A stretch of DNA of 64,000 nt from Sanguinoderma infundibulare (lineage: Eukaryota > Basidiomycota > Agaricomycetes > Polyporales > Polyporaceae), in the NCBI GenBank assembly GCA_032821775.1, contig JAVLRN010000004.1, forward strand, positions 1,984,001 to 2,048,000, in the 5' to 3' direction. Both the position numbers and the translations under genes were made by a program. Under the pieces are notes generated by a model that was not told the DNA's origin, did not search any database, and saw nothing but the letters and a program-made list of their open reading frames with translations. Shown here piece after piece: positions 11,065 to 21,836 of this stretch. Positions within the stretch are counted from its first letter, which is position 1; each line of letters begins with the position of its first letter.

Positions 11065-12113
11065 CTAGCCGACCACTGCCGACGTCGACCGAGGCCAAAT
11101 GTAGCAGTCAGACCCCCCAATGCACCACTTGGGGGTCGCCTTGGCAGTGGAGGAACCACGGCCCAGGGTTGTCCGTCTGGAAGCGGATCGTGACGTTGTC
11201 GCCCGCGGCGGCGAGCCCAATCGAGACGACGTCGCGCCAGACGGGGTTCTCGTAGTTGTACGCGGAGGAGCCGGCGCTGCGCACGACGGCGAAGGCGTGC
11301 TGTTAAGGTTGTGCGAGCATGAGCACGCGAGAGCAAGCGAGCAAGCGAAAATGAGACAGGATCGAACTTACACCGTGGACGTGCATGGGGTGCGGGGAGC
11401 CAGGCAAGGTGGCGTTGGCCGTGGCCGGGAAGGAGATCTCGATGGACGAGTTCATGGGGAGCTCGTAGAGACTGCCGGCTGGCACGAGGCTCTGGGCGAC
11501 CTTGCCGTTCATGATCTGGAGGAGTACGGGGGTCGCGTTGTTCATGAAGAAGTTGGTCCCGTTGAACGTAAAGACCATGTTGATGGCCTTGTCGACACCT
11601 CCCCGCGTAGGCCGGCCGGGCTGGACGAAGGACTCTTGGCGTTAATACGAATAGACACCCGCACTCAGAGGGGACGATCACGTACCGTCTTTCTCGGGAC
11701 AAGGGGGTGCAGATCGACCTCGTTCAGGAGGTTTACTGTCGTCTGTTGCGCGGTCACAGGCTCGATCGGGTCCGCCCCGTCGTAGCGCAGGATGGCAGAG
11801 TTGATCCCGTTGGTAAGCCCGAAAGTCCGACCGAAGACCGGGAGTGCCCGAATCCAGTAGTTGTCAACGGGTTGGTTTGCGGTAAGCTGGTGTTGGATAT
11901 TTGCCTAAGCCTCAGCTTCGACGACGATGCGGAAGACTGCTTACAACGAACGAATAACGCTGACGGGAGAAAATCTGGATCGTGTTGACAGTGACCGGCT
12001 GTGTCTCGATAGCGTCGGCCTCGATGACGGTCAGGTCGTGGTCGTCGATACTGAAAGTGTAGTATGTGTCGCATGACAGCGACACGAGACGGAAGCGATA
12101 GCTGTTTGGCAAT

Positions 12114-13342
12114 CATCAGCAAAAGTGCAAAATGCTCGGCTCAGATTGAGCCAATCGGGTCTGGGGCCCCAAATTGGGCAACTTGCGCTCACACACAATT
12201 GGAGCCGATTGATCGTTGTATGGCCGATTGAGCTCGATTTGCCGGAGAGGTTGGGTCAGACAGAATTGCTCGGGACAAATCCTACTCTTATGGGTGTGAA
12301 GGTGCTCAATTTGAGTATCTATGTACTTTCTGAGGCTCACTAACAAGCTGTACTTGATAGAAATAAGGTCGTTCAAATGTCTGCACTGTTATTACTTGTG
12401 GGCCAAGACCGACGCTCGCGGGGGCGTCCACGACGCGGAGGCAGCCGCCCGATGTCCGAGGCTCCTCCCGATTTGGCCGAGGTGCCTCCCGATTTGGCTC
12501 GGCACCCTGATGTATGACGTACCTTTGTCCTGCCCCATAAAACTGGTCGCCCGTCCCCAAACTTGCATCGTTGCACCTTCGACCTCAACCCCCACCTCTC
12601 TCTCCTCTCCTCTCGACCCCTCGGACTCTAGCATTGCTCTCGGGGTACAGTAAGGTGCGTAGTTTCTTCGAGTCCATCTAATCCTGGCCGCACTACTGGT
12701 AGGTCTGAGCGCCGGCGCTGCTTATATGTGTGTCGTAAGTATCTTTTTCACGCGTCCAAGGCAAGGTGAGTTTCCTACCGCTTTTTGTTGTATCAGGTAT
12801 GTCCATTTCCTTCCGTGAGGACGCCCTGTAGACAACCGAGGTATGTCAGTGCACGCTCATCATTCTTCTGGGATGCATTCTGAGCCCGGTGAGTGCCCTC
12901 TTCCCAAGTGGTGCCATGCCGCCCCCTTGTCATACTTCCTGTATTTGTGCCATCCTATATGCATGTATGCGTAGTAGAGCTGCAATATAATTTAATTTGA
13001 TGTTCACTATTGCGATTGCATGCCGCATATATACATCTGAATATACCAGCTAATTTATTGTATTGTAGATTTGTCCGATTTGTATGTGTGCCCCCGCTGG
13101 CACGCAATCTGCCCAATTGCTCCCAATCACGCCGTTCAATCGCGTCAATTGGCTTGAATTGGCTCAAACAGGCCCACGCAGCTTGAAATGTGCTTCCGGC
13201 ACCTCAAACGGGCTCAGGCGGGTTTTAGCGAGATTCGAGTAAACTCCTTAGGTTTGTGGCCGAAAATTGGGTCGATTCCAAGGAGCGTACTTAAGTGGGT
13301 TCACGCCTGTTGAAGCCCGCGTGTTCTGCACTTTTGCTGATG
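12114..13342. mobile_element. Small TIR element inside laccase intron 6
   Basis: The 1229-bp element has perfect 16-bp terminal inverted repeats, CATCAGCAAAAGTGCA at 12114 and its complement ending at 13342. Subterminal regions are rich in AATTGG/CCAATT motifs. It sits in an intron that would otherwise be about 63 nt and still keeps the GTACGC donor, a CTTAAC branch-like site and the CAG acceptor. No transposase ORF was recognised, so it is probably non-autonomous. Target duplication is at most AT; the superfamily is not assigned. A partial relative lies at 5447-5679. Confidence 0.78.
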
Positions 13343-13814
13343 ATGGTGTTAAGCATTCTGTCCGCGCCTTTCGAACGTTGCAAACGCGCGTACCGTTTTC
13401 CCTGGGCGACGCTGATCACAGAGAGGACAGCCTTGGGTGAACCAATGCTACGACCCAGACCATTGATGAGCGTTGAGTTGGATCCATTTCTGCATACCAT
13501 ATAAAGTGAGTATTGGTGCGAAGAAGGCAGGATAAAAGCGTGATTTAACTTACGGCAAGGCCGCGCGCGGAATAAGTCTTGCCGCAACATGGTACCAGTC
13601 GGCGAGAGTGATGATAGTCGAGTCTGTGTTATTTAAATGTCAGATGGAGTGATAATTGGAATGATAGTGCACGCAGGAAGCAAAACTCACCGTCGTCGAC
13701 GTCGTACAGGTGGGCAGGATTATCTTCGGGATCGTAAACCACGAAAGGACCCCTCAGACCGTCGCAATACTGCGTGCTGAGATGGCTATGATACCAGAAC
13801 GTGCCTGTCGGGAC

Positions 13815-13952
13815 CTCGACTTTCACCTCTATGCGGGTTTCGCCATCGTCCTCGCCGAGGACACTCCCGACGCCGCCATCGCGAACCCCGTGCCCCAGGC
13901 GTGGGCGGACCTCTGCCCGACGTACGACGCGCTCGCACCGGACAATCAGTAG
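13815..13952 (+). pseudogene. Displaced laccase C-terminal exon on the opposite strand
   Basis: Plus-strand codons read [20 protein letters not shown], then [12 protein letters not shown], then [10 protein letters not shown] and a TAG. This is the standard end of a fungal laccase, beginning just after the His-Cys-His motif. It lies entirely inside intron 3 of the minus-strand laccase, between the GTGAGG donor (14222) and the CGACAG acceptor (13805). It supplies almost exactly the part missing at 11142, where the main gene breaks within His-Cys-His. It may be the relocated original or a piece of a paralogue. Confidence 0.88.
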
Positions 13953-14128
13953 GCATAGGCTCGTGGGATGCGGCGCCGTGACTACCGCTATGCATTCGCG
14001 CCTTGCACCTCCGCGAAGGCCTTGTGCAAGGTGCTGTGTATCCATTTTGACGCGGTTATGTGCCGTACTTGAGCTAGCCTTTCAGGTAGAGGTGGTGTTG
14101 GGTAATCTCGTGGCCTCCAAGTGTATTC

Positions 14129-14182
14129 CAGTTGTTTTCAAAAAGATACTATGCCCTCTCGAGAAAAACACGTCAAGGTCGA
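14129..14182 (+). repeat. Direct repeat unit 2 within laccase intron 3
   Basis: Second copy of the block at 11009-11060, with TGTTTTCAAAAAGATA and GCCCTCTCGAG. It lies 177 nt beyond the stop codon of the displaced laccase C-terminus. Confidence 0.75.
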
Positions 14183-14770
14183 CATCAGGATTGTCCATCG
14201 CCCCACAAAGAAAGCGCCTCACCGGCCTGATCACGAACTTGAAAATCGTACAAAAATGAATTTCCAGAAGAAATCGGGCACTGATTGACGAAGGCTCCAC
14301 CGTCTTCCCAGTTCGTGCTCTTCTGGAAGAAGCTGTGCCAGTGCTGGAGAGATGGTGAGCTCGATCTTTATGCTAGATGAAGGGAACCTACAATACTGGT
14401 GGACTTCCACATCGTATGGTTGTCCATCTGGTCGATGACGTTTAGTTGAAAGTGGTCTCCCTGGCATCGAGCATGTCAGCACGTTGATGAATACCTCGGG
14501 ATGCTGGAATGCACAGGAGGTTGACCTTGTTACCGGTGATGAGGGGACCGGGGGAGACACCATTGACCACGACGGCAGCAGGAGTGAAGCCATCGGTCGC
14601 GATGTCTGCGTCGGTAATGATCAAGTCGGTACCGGGGCCGATACCTGCGTACGCCAAGGTAGCGAAAAGCAGAGTAATGCAGGAGAGCCAATATTCGAAC
14701 GTCAACATAGCGGTTGTGGGTGAAGGGGGTGGGACTTAGGTCGGGTTGGGATGAACTCTGCAACGCATCC

Positions 14771-14776
14771 TTTATA
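14771..14776 (-). promoter_or_regulatory. Candidate laccase TATA box
   Basis: TATAAA on the minus strand, about 63 nt upstream of the laccase ATG, within CGGTATAAAGG. Position and sequence suit a fungal core promoter; it is not otherwise tested. Confidence 0.5.
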
Positions 14777-15419
14777 CCGAACCGATGAAGCCGGCGGTGT
14801 CAACCACAGGTCACATCCCTCCACTCCATGACCCGAGTAAAAGGGAACACCCTGGAATTGACCCTGATACTTCCTGATTTCCAGAGCGCCGTGACAAAAA
14901 GTGACAGCGAATGTAGACCCGACTAGCCAACTACGTGCAGAGCCACTAGCTCTGTGGCACACAAGGTCCGACTTCCCAGCCCTCACTATCCTCGATCCTG
15001 GGCCATTGGCGTTATATGGGAAATAGAGCTGCCCTGCCGAAAATCTATAGCTAGTACATACCCATACCAAGCACTGGATCACAGAACGGGGGACTGCGGT
15101 GGGGCGTAGAGGTGGAAATGAGAATCAGTATGACAATGAAGAACCCTCGACAGGGTAGAGTCTACACACTCACTTGCAAGTGGGCGGTATATTATACCGA
15201 GCCCACTTGCAAGTGCGCGGAGACGCCCACCCCACTTGCAAGTGCGCAGACACGCCCAGCCCCTCCGCCGCATGACCCCTCCCTCCCCCGCCCGCGTTCG
15301 CCCCCCTTCCCCGATTACCTACCTCCGAACCTCCGTAGATAGGTTTTTGGACACCACGTATGCTTGTACAGCTGTGTAAAGTAGTATAGAGAAATTGTTA
15401 AAAATATACACATCAATCG

Positions 15420-15490
15420 TGATCGAACTGAAGGACTCCCGGAAGTTTCACCAAGACAACTGTCAGTACGGTTGAGCCATACAAGCTTGC
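15420..15490 (-). other. tRNA-like sequence in left arm of the foldback element
   Basis: On the minus strand TGGCTCAACCG fits an A box and CAGTTCGATCA a B box, with about 40 nt between. It is the inverted counterpart of the sequence at 16099-16171. Confidence 0.45.
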
Positions 15491-16098
15491 TAATGGGAGG
15501 GGGAGGAAGCAATAAATTCAGTAAGACGCGTAAGCAATCCCCGCGCGCCCGCGCTGATGCAAGTGTCCCCGCGGCGCCCGCCCTGATGCAAGTGTCCTCG
15601 CGCACGTTGACCTTCCGGTGGTCGAGATGAGCTGCGAGGAGGAGGATGAGCATGTGGAGCAGGCGGAACGAGAAGTTGAGTGGGACCTGCATGATCCGGT
15701 ACGGCACGTCCGCGTGGCGGCGGAAGTTCCGGCCACGCGTTTGGGGGACGTCAGCAGTCGAGACGAGCTGCATGCGGAGCACGATGTGCTTGCCGAAGGA
15801 GGCCGATGTCGACCAGCAATGAGAAGTCGGCTGTGGACAGGGGGACAAAAATACATAGAAAATAGTTGATAAATAGGCGGACGGGTGGAATGAATGCACG
15901 AGGACATAAAAGAGGGTGCATACGGACTTTCACGCGCGAGGACACTTGCATCAGCGTGGGCGCTGGGGGGACACTTGCATCAGGGCGGGCGCCGCGGGGA
16001 CACTTGCATCAGTGCGGGTCACTTGCATCAGCGCGGGCGCGAAGGGGTCACTTACACGTTTAACTATATATGTTAACTTCTCCCCCTGCTATTAACAA

Positions 16099-16171
16099 GG
16101 TCGGATAGCTGAACGGTAACAACAGTTATCTAAAACCACATGTGAGTCCCTTGGTTCGAGTATGGGCCGTG
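16099..16171 (+). other. tRNA-like sequence in right arm of the foldback element
   Basis: TAGCTGAACGG (16106) fits an A box and GGTTCGAGTAT (16153) a B box. A run of seven T follows at about 16178, a possible pol III terminator. A complete cloverleaf could not be drawn, so a working tRNA is not claimed. Confidence 0.45.
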
Positions 16172-16444
16172 CATGTTTTTTTGACAATTTCTCTATTCCA
16201 TTTCACACAGCTGTACAAGCATACTACGCAATAGCGCTGTGTCAAAAACCTACCTATGGAGGTCCGGAGGGAGGTAATAGGGGGAAGGAGGCGAATGCGG
16301 GCAGGGGAGGGAGGGGTCATGTGGCGGAGGGGCTGGGCGTGTCTGCGCACTTGCAAGTGGGGTGGGCGTCTCCGCGCACTTGCAAGTGGGCACAGTATAA
16401 TATACCGTGCACTTGCAAGTGAGTGTGTAGACGGCTCCGACAGG

Positions 16445-17440
16445 CATGAGCTCATCGAAACCCAGCACTGAGCGCAGCGTTGAAAAGACTGAGCGGAGGT
16501 GAACAATACTAAAAATCATGCCACCCCCGAGCCACAGAGCGTCTTACTTATCTTTCGAGATAAGGCTCACTTTGCTGCTGGCTGTCTACCTGCGTGAGCA
16601 CTCTGGGTGTCCACGATAGGTGAGTAAGTAACTCGTGAGTTGTGCTGAAACCCACCAATTTTGGGCCATTGCACATTCAAACTAGCCATGGAACGGCCAG
16701 CAGATCTGGATCAAAATTCAAGGACAGTTTGTCAGGTATTGGCATCTTGTGGGATGCAGAAACTCGTTGAGAGTGAACAGATGTGAGCAGATGAGAGTCA
16801 GCGATGGTGACCAGACGGTGCGAGTGCAGAGTGCAGTACTAGATAGTCTAGATCATAGCATGGCATATTCCGGTGTGATGGGGACTGCCAGTGCATCCCT
16901 TGCGACTCTCTTACCTCATGCTTGCTCGTCGTCTCACCCTCCACTGTTTGTTAACTGTCCTTGTCTCAGTCTTGGTTGGTTGGTGCTGTCTTTCACAGCA
17001 TGTTCTGCCTGCATTCTCATCTCTCTCAACTCTCCCCCTGGCACTGTCTAGCTTGCGCACATTACGACCCCGTCAAGACCTCAATTTCCACATCAATGCG
17101 CTCCCACATGCCCATGTGCTCGAGGGCATGAGCTGATGGAGCCTCAAGGAAACCGTCACAAGGCTCTGGGGTGATGGACGTGGACGCAGGCAAGCCTTTC
17201 ATTATTGATTCCATCCCCCGCCTTGTCCTTCCCATATATCTTATGCACCAGCCCCCATCCCATTTACACTCCTCACATACATAGTATGTCCAATCAAATG
17301 AACTGTTATTCCGCTCTCCCCATCATTCATTTGTCCACCCAGCTGTTCTCAGTGACTCTGTCGTGATGCATTTGGCTTCTGTCTAGACATCCATCATCCT
17401 ACGTTGCACTGACATTTATGTATCTCTCCACAGGTTTCAT
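16445..17440. other. No gene recognised
   Basis: Short ORFs only. The segment 16890-17050 has open frames on the plus strand but no known domain. No terminal repeats were found. Confidence 0.4.
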
Positions 17441-17752
17441 GCAACTTCAATCCAGCCCTCATGGCTACTAGAAAGTAAGTGCTGACCTGAGAGCTTCCCA
17501 GAACTGTTCGGGAATTGGGCACGGGTGGGGAAGGGATGGTGAGATAGGAAGATATGCAGAGCATGAGGACGATATGGGAGTCATCGAGCATATTCACGGC
17601 AGAGCTGCTGCACCCCAGGCCCAAACCCGGACACAGGTGCAGGTGCAGACAAGGAACTAGAGAAGGTGAAGCCAAAGGACTGGGCACGCAGGAAAGGCAG
17701 GGCTTACAAGGATGACTCAGGCTCAGACGCTGACCTGTACATATACAGTAAG
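17441..17752 (+). pseudogene. Coding-like fragment, unknown
   Basis: A frame beginning MATRK next to a GTAAGT donor is followed near 17640-17750 by a charged stretch (KPKDWARRKGRAYKDDSGSD) ending at a GTAAGTAG donor-like site. This resembles exons of a gene, but no family was recognised and the rest is absent. Confidence 0.25.
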
Positions 17753-18184
17753 TAGCACACATTGACGTGGCAACATCAATCAACGTGGCGATGCAACGCA
17801 AATATACCTTGATGTCAACCAGTTCAAGTTCACCACAACCTCTCCGGCTAGCATGTGTGATGTGTGAAGCCAGGCAGTCCACTGTCTTTGTGGTTGTGCA
17901 GCATCAACTCAGTAATCGCAGCCGTGGCAGCGAGTTGTGACCATTCACTGCAGCTGGCCTGGCAATGATGTTCCCCTCCCTAGTTTCCATCAGTTGTCAC
18001 CGATCGACGTTGTTTGAACATTGTCAAATATATGTCTTGCGCATGCCACTCAGGGCTGAACATCTCTGGTCACAGGGAGCCCATGATGTCCTGTGTTGCG
18101 CCGAGCACATGAAACAGTGCATCGTCGCTCGCGGTCCCACCTGGCCACGCACCCGCTGCCACGCCACATCAGTAAAGCCAGATT

Positions 18185-18468
18185 TTGCTTAACGGCTTAA
18201 TGGCTTAACAGAAAATGGCCGTCCTCCCCCCCAGATTTTGGTGGATATCCTGGGCAAACTTCTACCTCAAACGTGTTGAGAAGACATCTCTTTGTCCCCC
18301 GCCATGTGCCAGTCAGAGCACGGGGGAGCGGTGCTGGTGGAAGGGAGGTCGTCAGTGGCGGCACTTACAGGTGCTTCGAGACCTGCTTACGGCTTATTGG
18401 CTTATCATGCTTAACGGCTGCTTAACATGCTTAATGGTGCTTAATGGCCCCATTAAGCACCATTAAGC
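18185..18468. repeat. GCTTAAYGG repeat cluster with a 40-bp palindrome
   Basis: GCTTAACGG/GCTTAATGG motifs cluster at 18187-18210 and 18390-18468. The second cluster ends in a perfect inverted repeat: 19 bp at 18429-18447, a CC spacer, and the complement at 18450-18468. It may be a small inverted-repeat element; no target duplication was identified. Confidence 0.65.
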
Positions 18469-18694
18469 AATTTCCAGAAGTACTGATGCAGGCCATCGCA
18501 CTGCATCCGTGTGCAACTCTGTTCTGGAGCATGTGGGCTTGTGAAACTGGGTCCGCTGTAGAAGCAGCATCAGATAAATACGGACGCGTGAGGCTTCGTA
18601 TGATGGCATCTTCTTCTTCTTCCCTCTTCTTCCACAAACCCTTCATATTGCTTCTTCGCTCAAGTTTTTCACTTTTGACTTTGCCCTTTTTCCC

Positions 18695-19338
18695 ATGTTT
18701 GGCGCTTTCAGTGGGCTCATTTACATGTCCCTTCTCTCCGCTGCTGCATCTGCCCAGGATTTAGGCATACTGCTCAGCTGGTGGGTGAGTGTTCCATTGT
18801 CACGGTTTGACTAGGACATGTTGACCCCAGACACGTACACACAGGAATTCTCAAACAACCACTCTGTCTCAGAGCTCATTTCCATCTCAGAGAATGCCAT
18901 CGCACAGATTCTCCCCCAGCTGAACACAGCAACAGGTGAGTTCGCTGGGATTGGGTACTGGCAGTCCGGCAATGTCTGGTGAGCTGAGTTTCATCATCAC
19001 GGTTTTGTAGGGCTTGCCATGTGATTGCTGATTGACTTTTGCAGGTCTGTGATGGCCAACGAGGACTTCCACGTGGGAATGACCAAGTACCAGATGCAGG
19101 TCATCAACCAGCTCAACAATGTCTTTGGCCTGTGGCAGCACTATGACCAGTTTGGTTTTAACGATGATGCGATGTGAGTGCACTGTTACTTCAGAGTTGG
19201 AGTTGACTAATGATGCCTGGATAATTGCACAGGTGGTGGGCGACGGCTGCATACTACAGTTTCCACGCATACAATAACCAGGACCTCCTGTCGCATGCAG
19301 ACAACATTTGGGAGCATGTGAATGGATTGTATGCATCC
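18695..19338 (+). pseudogene. GH76 family glycosidase (alpha-1,6-mannanase-like), 5' half only
   Basis: Four exons joined in frame: 18695-18784, 18845-18978, 19045-19173, 19233-19338, encoding 153 residues. MFGAFSGLIYMSLLSAAASA is a good signal peptide. The mature part has GYWQSGNVWSVMANED, FGLWQHYDQFGFNDDAMWWA and YYSFHAYNNQDLLSHADNIW, matching the N-terminal helices of fungal GH76 enzymes. These act on alpha-1,6-mannan of cell walls or in glycan remodelling at the surface. The catalytic DD pair of the family lies further downstream and is not present here. After exon 4 recognisable coding stops, and 170 nt later the copia nest begins. The right side of the nest (53777 on) shows no GH76 sequence. 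The gene is a truncated remnant. Confidence 0.75.
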
Positions 19339-19513
19339 GTGTCATGTTTTAGAGAGCATCACTTACAGGGATTGCATGTAAGGTATACGGTCCCCTCATA
19401 CCTTACTCGAACATCTTCTCAGCTTATGTACACATAGTATATATTCTCTCTCACCTGATATTGTGACCCTTAGTCTCTTACCTCACAATATCAGGTACAT
19501 AGCACATTCATCC

Positions 19514-19872
19514 TGTTGAGCACAGTGGGGATGCCACTATGGGGTGCAGCTACACACAGCAGTCACACATACTTACCTGGCTAGAGAGGAGAGAGGCTGT
19601 AGAGATGAGTGAGGAGAAGAGCAGGGAGAGCTGTTGCTATTAGGGCCAATGGGGGCCATATATATACTACATGGGGAACTGTATTAGTAAGAACTATACA
19701 GTACCAGACTGCACTGCCAGTACACAGGTATGTAGGCAGTGCATCACATGAAACAATCATGTGGAAGGCAGCTATACAGCGCCTGTGCTAATAGATAAGA
19801 TATCGAGCTGTGCTGATATCTGTGTACACAGCTATGCCATGCATTGCTATGCAAGGCTATATGCATTCAACA
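19514..19872 (-). repeat. CopA 3' LTR
   Basis: Starts TGTTGAG and ends TTCAACA, a terminal inverted repeat. CATCC duplication at 19509-19513. A purine tract (AGTGAGGGAGAG on the minus strand, 19873-19884) adjoins it, marking it as the 3' LTR. Confidence 0.93.
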
Positions 19873-19922
19873 CTCTCCCTCACTAAGTACACACTCACAA
19901 GTACACAAGCAGATATGGCACT

Positions 19923-21836
19923 TTAAGCTGCCTTAGGGAAATGCAAGCCAAGATGGGGACAGAAGTGGTGAAACTTCACAGTGCCCAAATTCTTGGTAAA
20001 AATATCAGCAGGATTGTTAGTCCCTTCAACATAAAATATGTTGGTGATGCCTCGATCGTACACTTCACAGATGTAATGGTAACAGATGTCAATATGCTTC
20101 GACCGTGCTTCCGTGACAGCATTTTGTCCAATGTGTATGGAGCCTTGATTATCTCCAGATAGTGGTACACAACTGAGGTTGTAGCCAAGTTCAGCAAGCA
20201 AGTTGTGAACTCAAACTACTTGGCAACTACAGTCGCTCATTGCCATATACTCAGCCTCGGTGGAGGACAGAGCAATGGTCTTCTGTGCATGTGAAATTCA
20301 TGAGAATGCACAGTTCGCTAACTTCAGCATGAAGCTGGTTTGCGATCATCGAGTGTATGGGTCTGAAGCCCAATCACTATCAGTCCCAGCAATTAAGTCA
20401 AGTTGAGAATCGCCATTGTAAACCAAGGCATAGTTCTTGGTACCAACGAGGTAGTGGCAAATGTGGAGTGCCTTGCTGAGATGATCCTTGGTCGGATTTG
20501 CAGTGTACTGTGCCAACTTGGTCACAGCAAAAGCTATATCTGGCCTCATATCCAACATGAGGTAGAGTAGAGAACCTGTAACTTTCTGATATCTGGAGCG
20601 AAGCTCCAGTGTAGCTTGTCCTGTGTTGGGTGCAGGTATGTAACCTGCTGGAAGTGGAGTTGAGGATGGTTGCGCATTTGTCATGCTGCAGCAGTCCAAT
20701 ACTTTCTCCAAGTATGCATGCTGATCTAGAAAGATCTTTTGACCTATCCGAGTAATGCACATGCGTAAAAACTCTTTGGCATCACCAAGATCATGGCATT
20801 CTCATTTCTTCATGAAGCAAGCTTTGAGTAATGCTACAAGCTTCTTGTTACATCCACAGAAGAGCGCATCATCAATGTAGATGATTACAACTACCATTGC
20901 ACCATCAGAGTGATGTTTGTAGATGTATAAACCTGCATCGTTGGTGAGCCGTTTGTAGCCCATCAACTTTATGGATTCAGACAAGGTGTGCCACCACACT
21001 AATCCTGCCTGCTTAAGTCCATATAGAGCACACTTCAGTCTGAAGACTTTGTGCTTGGAGCCAGGGATGTGAAATCCTTCTGGCTGCTCCAGATAGATCT
21101 CTTCGTCCAGCTTGCCATACAAGTAAGCACTGCGAACATCAAGTCCTGAGATGTGCCAGTCCTCGAGTGCTGCAAGTGCCATGATGAGACGGACTGTCTC
21201 AAAGCGGACAACTGGAGAGAATATCTTATTGAAGTCTTCGCCTTCAACCTGGGAGAAGCCTTTCGTTACAAGTCTGGCTTTCTTACGACCATCAGTTTTG
21301 ACATCGAATACCCAGCGGTTTTTCACAACCTTACATCCTTTTGGACAGTTGACCAAGTCATAAACATTGTGCCTGTGAAGGGCCTCTAGTTCTTTGCAGC
21401 AAGCGGTAAACCACTCCTTTTGCTCAGCCTTTGGTAGACTGGCAATATCACGGTAAGTCCACTCGTGCACATTGGGCAGTGAGACTTTCTCCCCCTCATT
21501 TGGTGAAATTGCCTTTGCAATTAGGAATTGGATGAGACTAGCTCCCCCTTCCCGGCATAGTTGTGCTGCATCAGTTTTAGCTGCATGCAAGACACCTTCA
21601 ACTTCTTCTGACGAGTGACCTGATGATTCTTCTGATTCATATTCATCATTGTCTTCTTCCTCGTCATTATCATCATCATCATCATTGTCAGGGTCTGAGC
21701 AATCTGGACTAGGAGCGACTGGCTCAGGTTGAGAAGGGACAAATGCAGGTATTTGGTCTTCATCCAAATCCTCCTCTTCCTTGTCATTGCTACTACTAGA
21801 CAAGACTATGGGAGTTGATTTCTGATACATGCGCAT
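19923..21836 (-). pseudogene. CopA reverse transcriptase and RNase H
   Basis: Copia RT blocks read WVFDVKTDGRKKARLVTKGF, then FSPVVRFETVRLIMALAA, then DVRSAYLYGKLDEEIYLEQP and YGLKQAGLVWW, with catalytic YIDD in VVIIYIDDALFCG. RNase H has SSTEAEYMAMSDC and SKHIDICYHYI. The frame is broken at about 20802 (KK-stop-ECHDLGDAKEFL, consistent with TGG to TGA), 20346 (CGA to TGA), near 20300 (FS-stop-ISHAQK, TGG to TGA) and near 20202 (VV-stop-VHNLL, TGG to TGA). It converts element RNA to DNA in intact relatives; here it is inactive. It lies directly upstream of the 3' LTR purine tract. Confidence 0.9.

Larger units (their letters stand above)
11065..14708 (-). pseudogene. Laccase (multicopper oxidase), rearranged and truncated
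   Basis: Exons by splice signals and frame: 14708-14526, 14460-14392, 14343-14223, 13804-13691, 13623-13554, 13489-13394, 12101-11945, 11886-11686, 11634-11372, 11299-11065. Laccases oxidise phenols with four coppers and are secreted. Here a hydrophobic signal peptide ([12 protein letters not shown]) precedes the cupredoxin start. Copper sites HWH, WYHSH and HPMHVHGHAF are present. The fourth site is cut: the frame reads GPWFLHC and then Q, leaving the family sequence and stopping at 11065. The third-copper and T1 histidines are therefore missing. Exon 8 ends in the wrong phase; restoring one G near 11695 would give the usual VPEKD and the right phase, so a one-base deletion is likely. Introns 3 (418 nt) and 6 (1292 nt) are inflated by insertions. 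A working enzyme is very unlikely from this allele. Confidence 0.9.
15155..16437. mobile_element. Foldback-type element with long inverted arms
   Basis: Both arms, roughly 15155-15540 and 16075-16437, are inverted copies. The outer ends read GTCTACACACTCACTTGC on each strand, and the flanks carry the direct repeat CGACAGG (15148-15154 and 16438-16444), a likely 7-bp target duplication. Each arm has three copies of the palindrome ACTTGCAAGT and a tRNA-like stretch. The middle has tandem units of GGACACTTGCATCAG with GC-rich spacers. The central ORFs (such as 15518-15907 minus) match nothing known. No transposase was recognised. Confidence 0.78.

Noticed and set aside
11056..11073. Helitron 3' end (palindrome with CTAG)
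   Set aside because: The palindrome is followed by no proper CTRR terminus with an AT host boundary, and no TC 5' end or Rep-helicase was seen.
15315..15899. Gene carried by the foldback element (194-codon minus ORF)
   Set aside because: No homology was recognised, the frame runs into the repeat arms, and the other strand is equally open.
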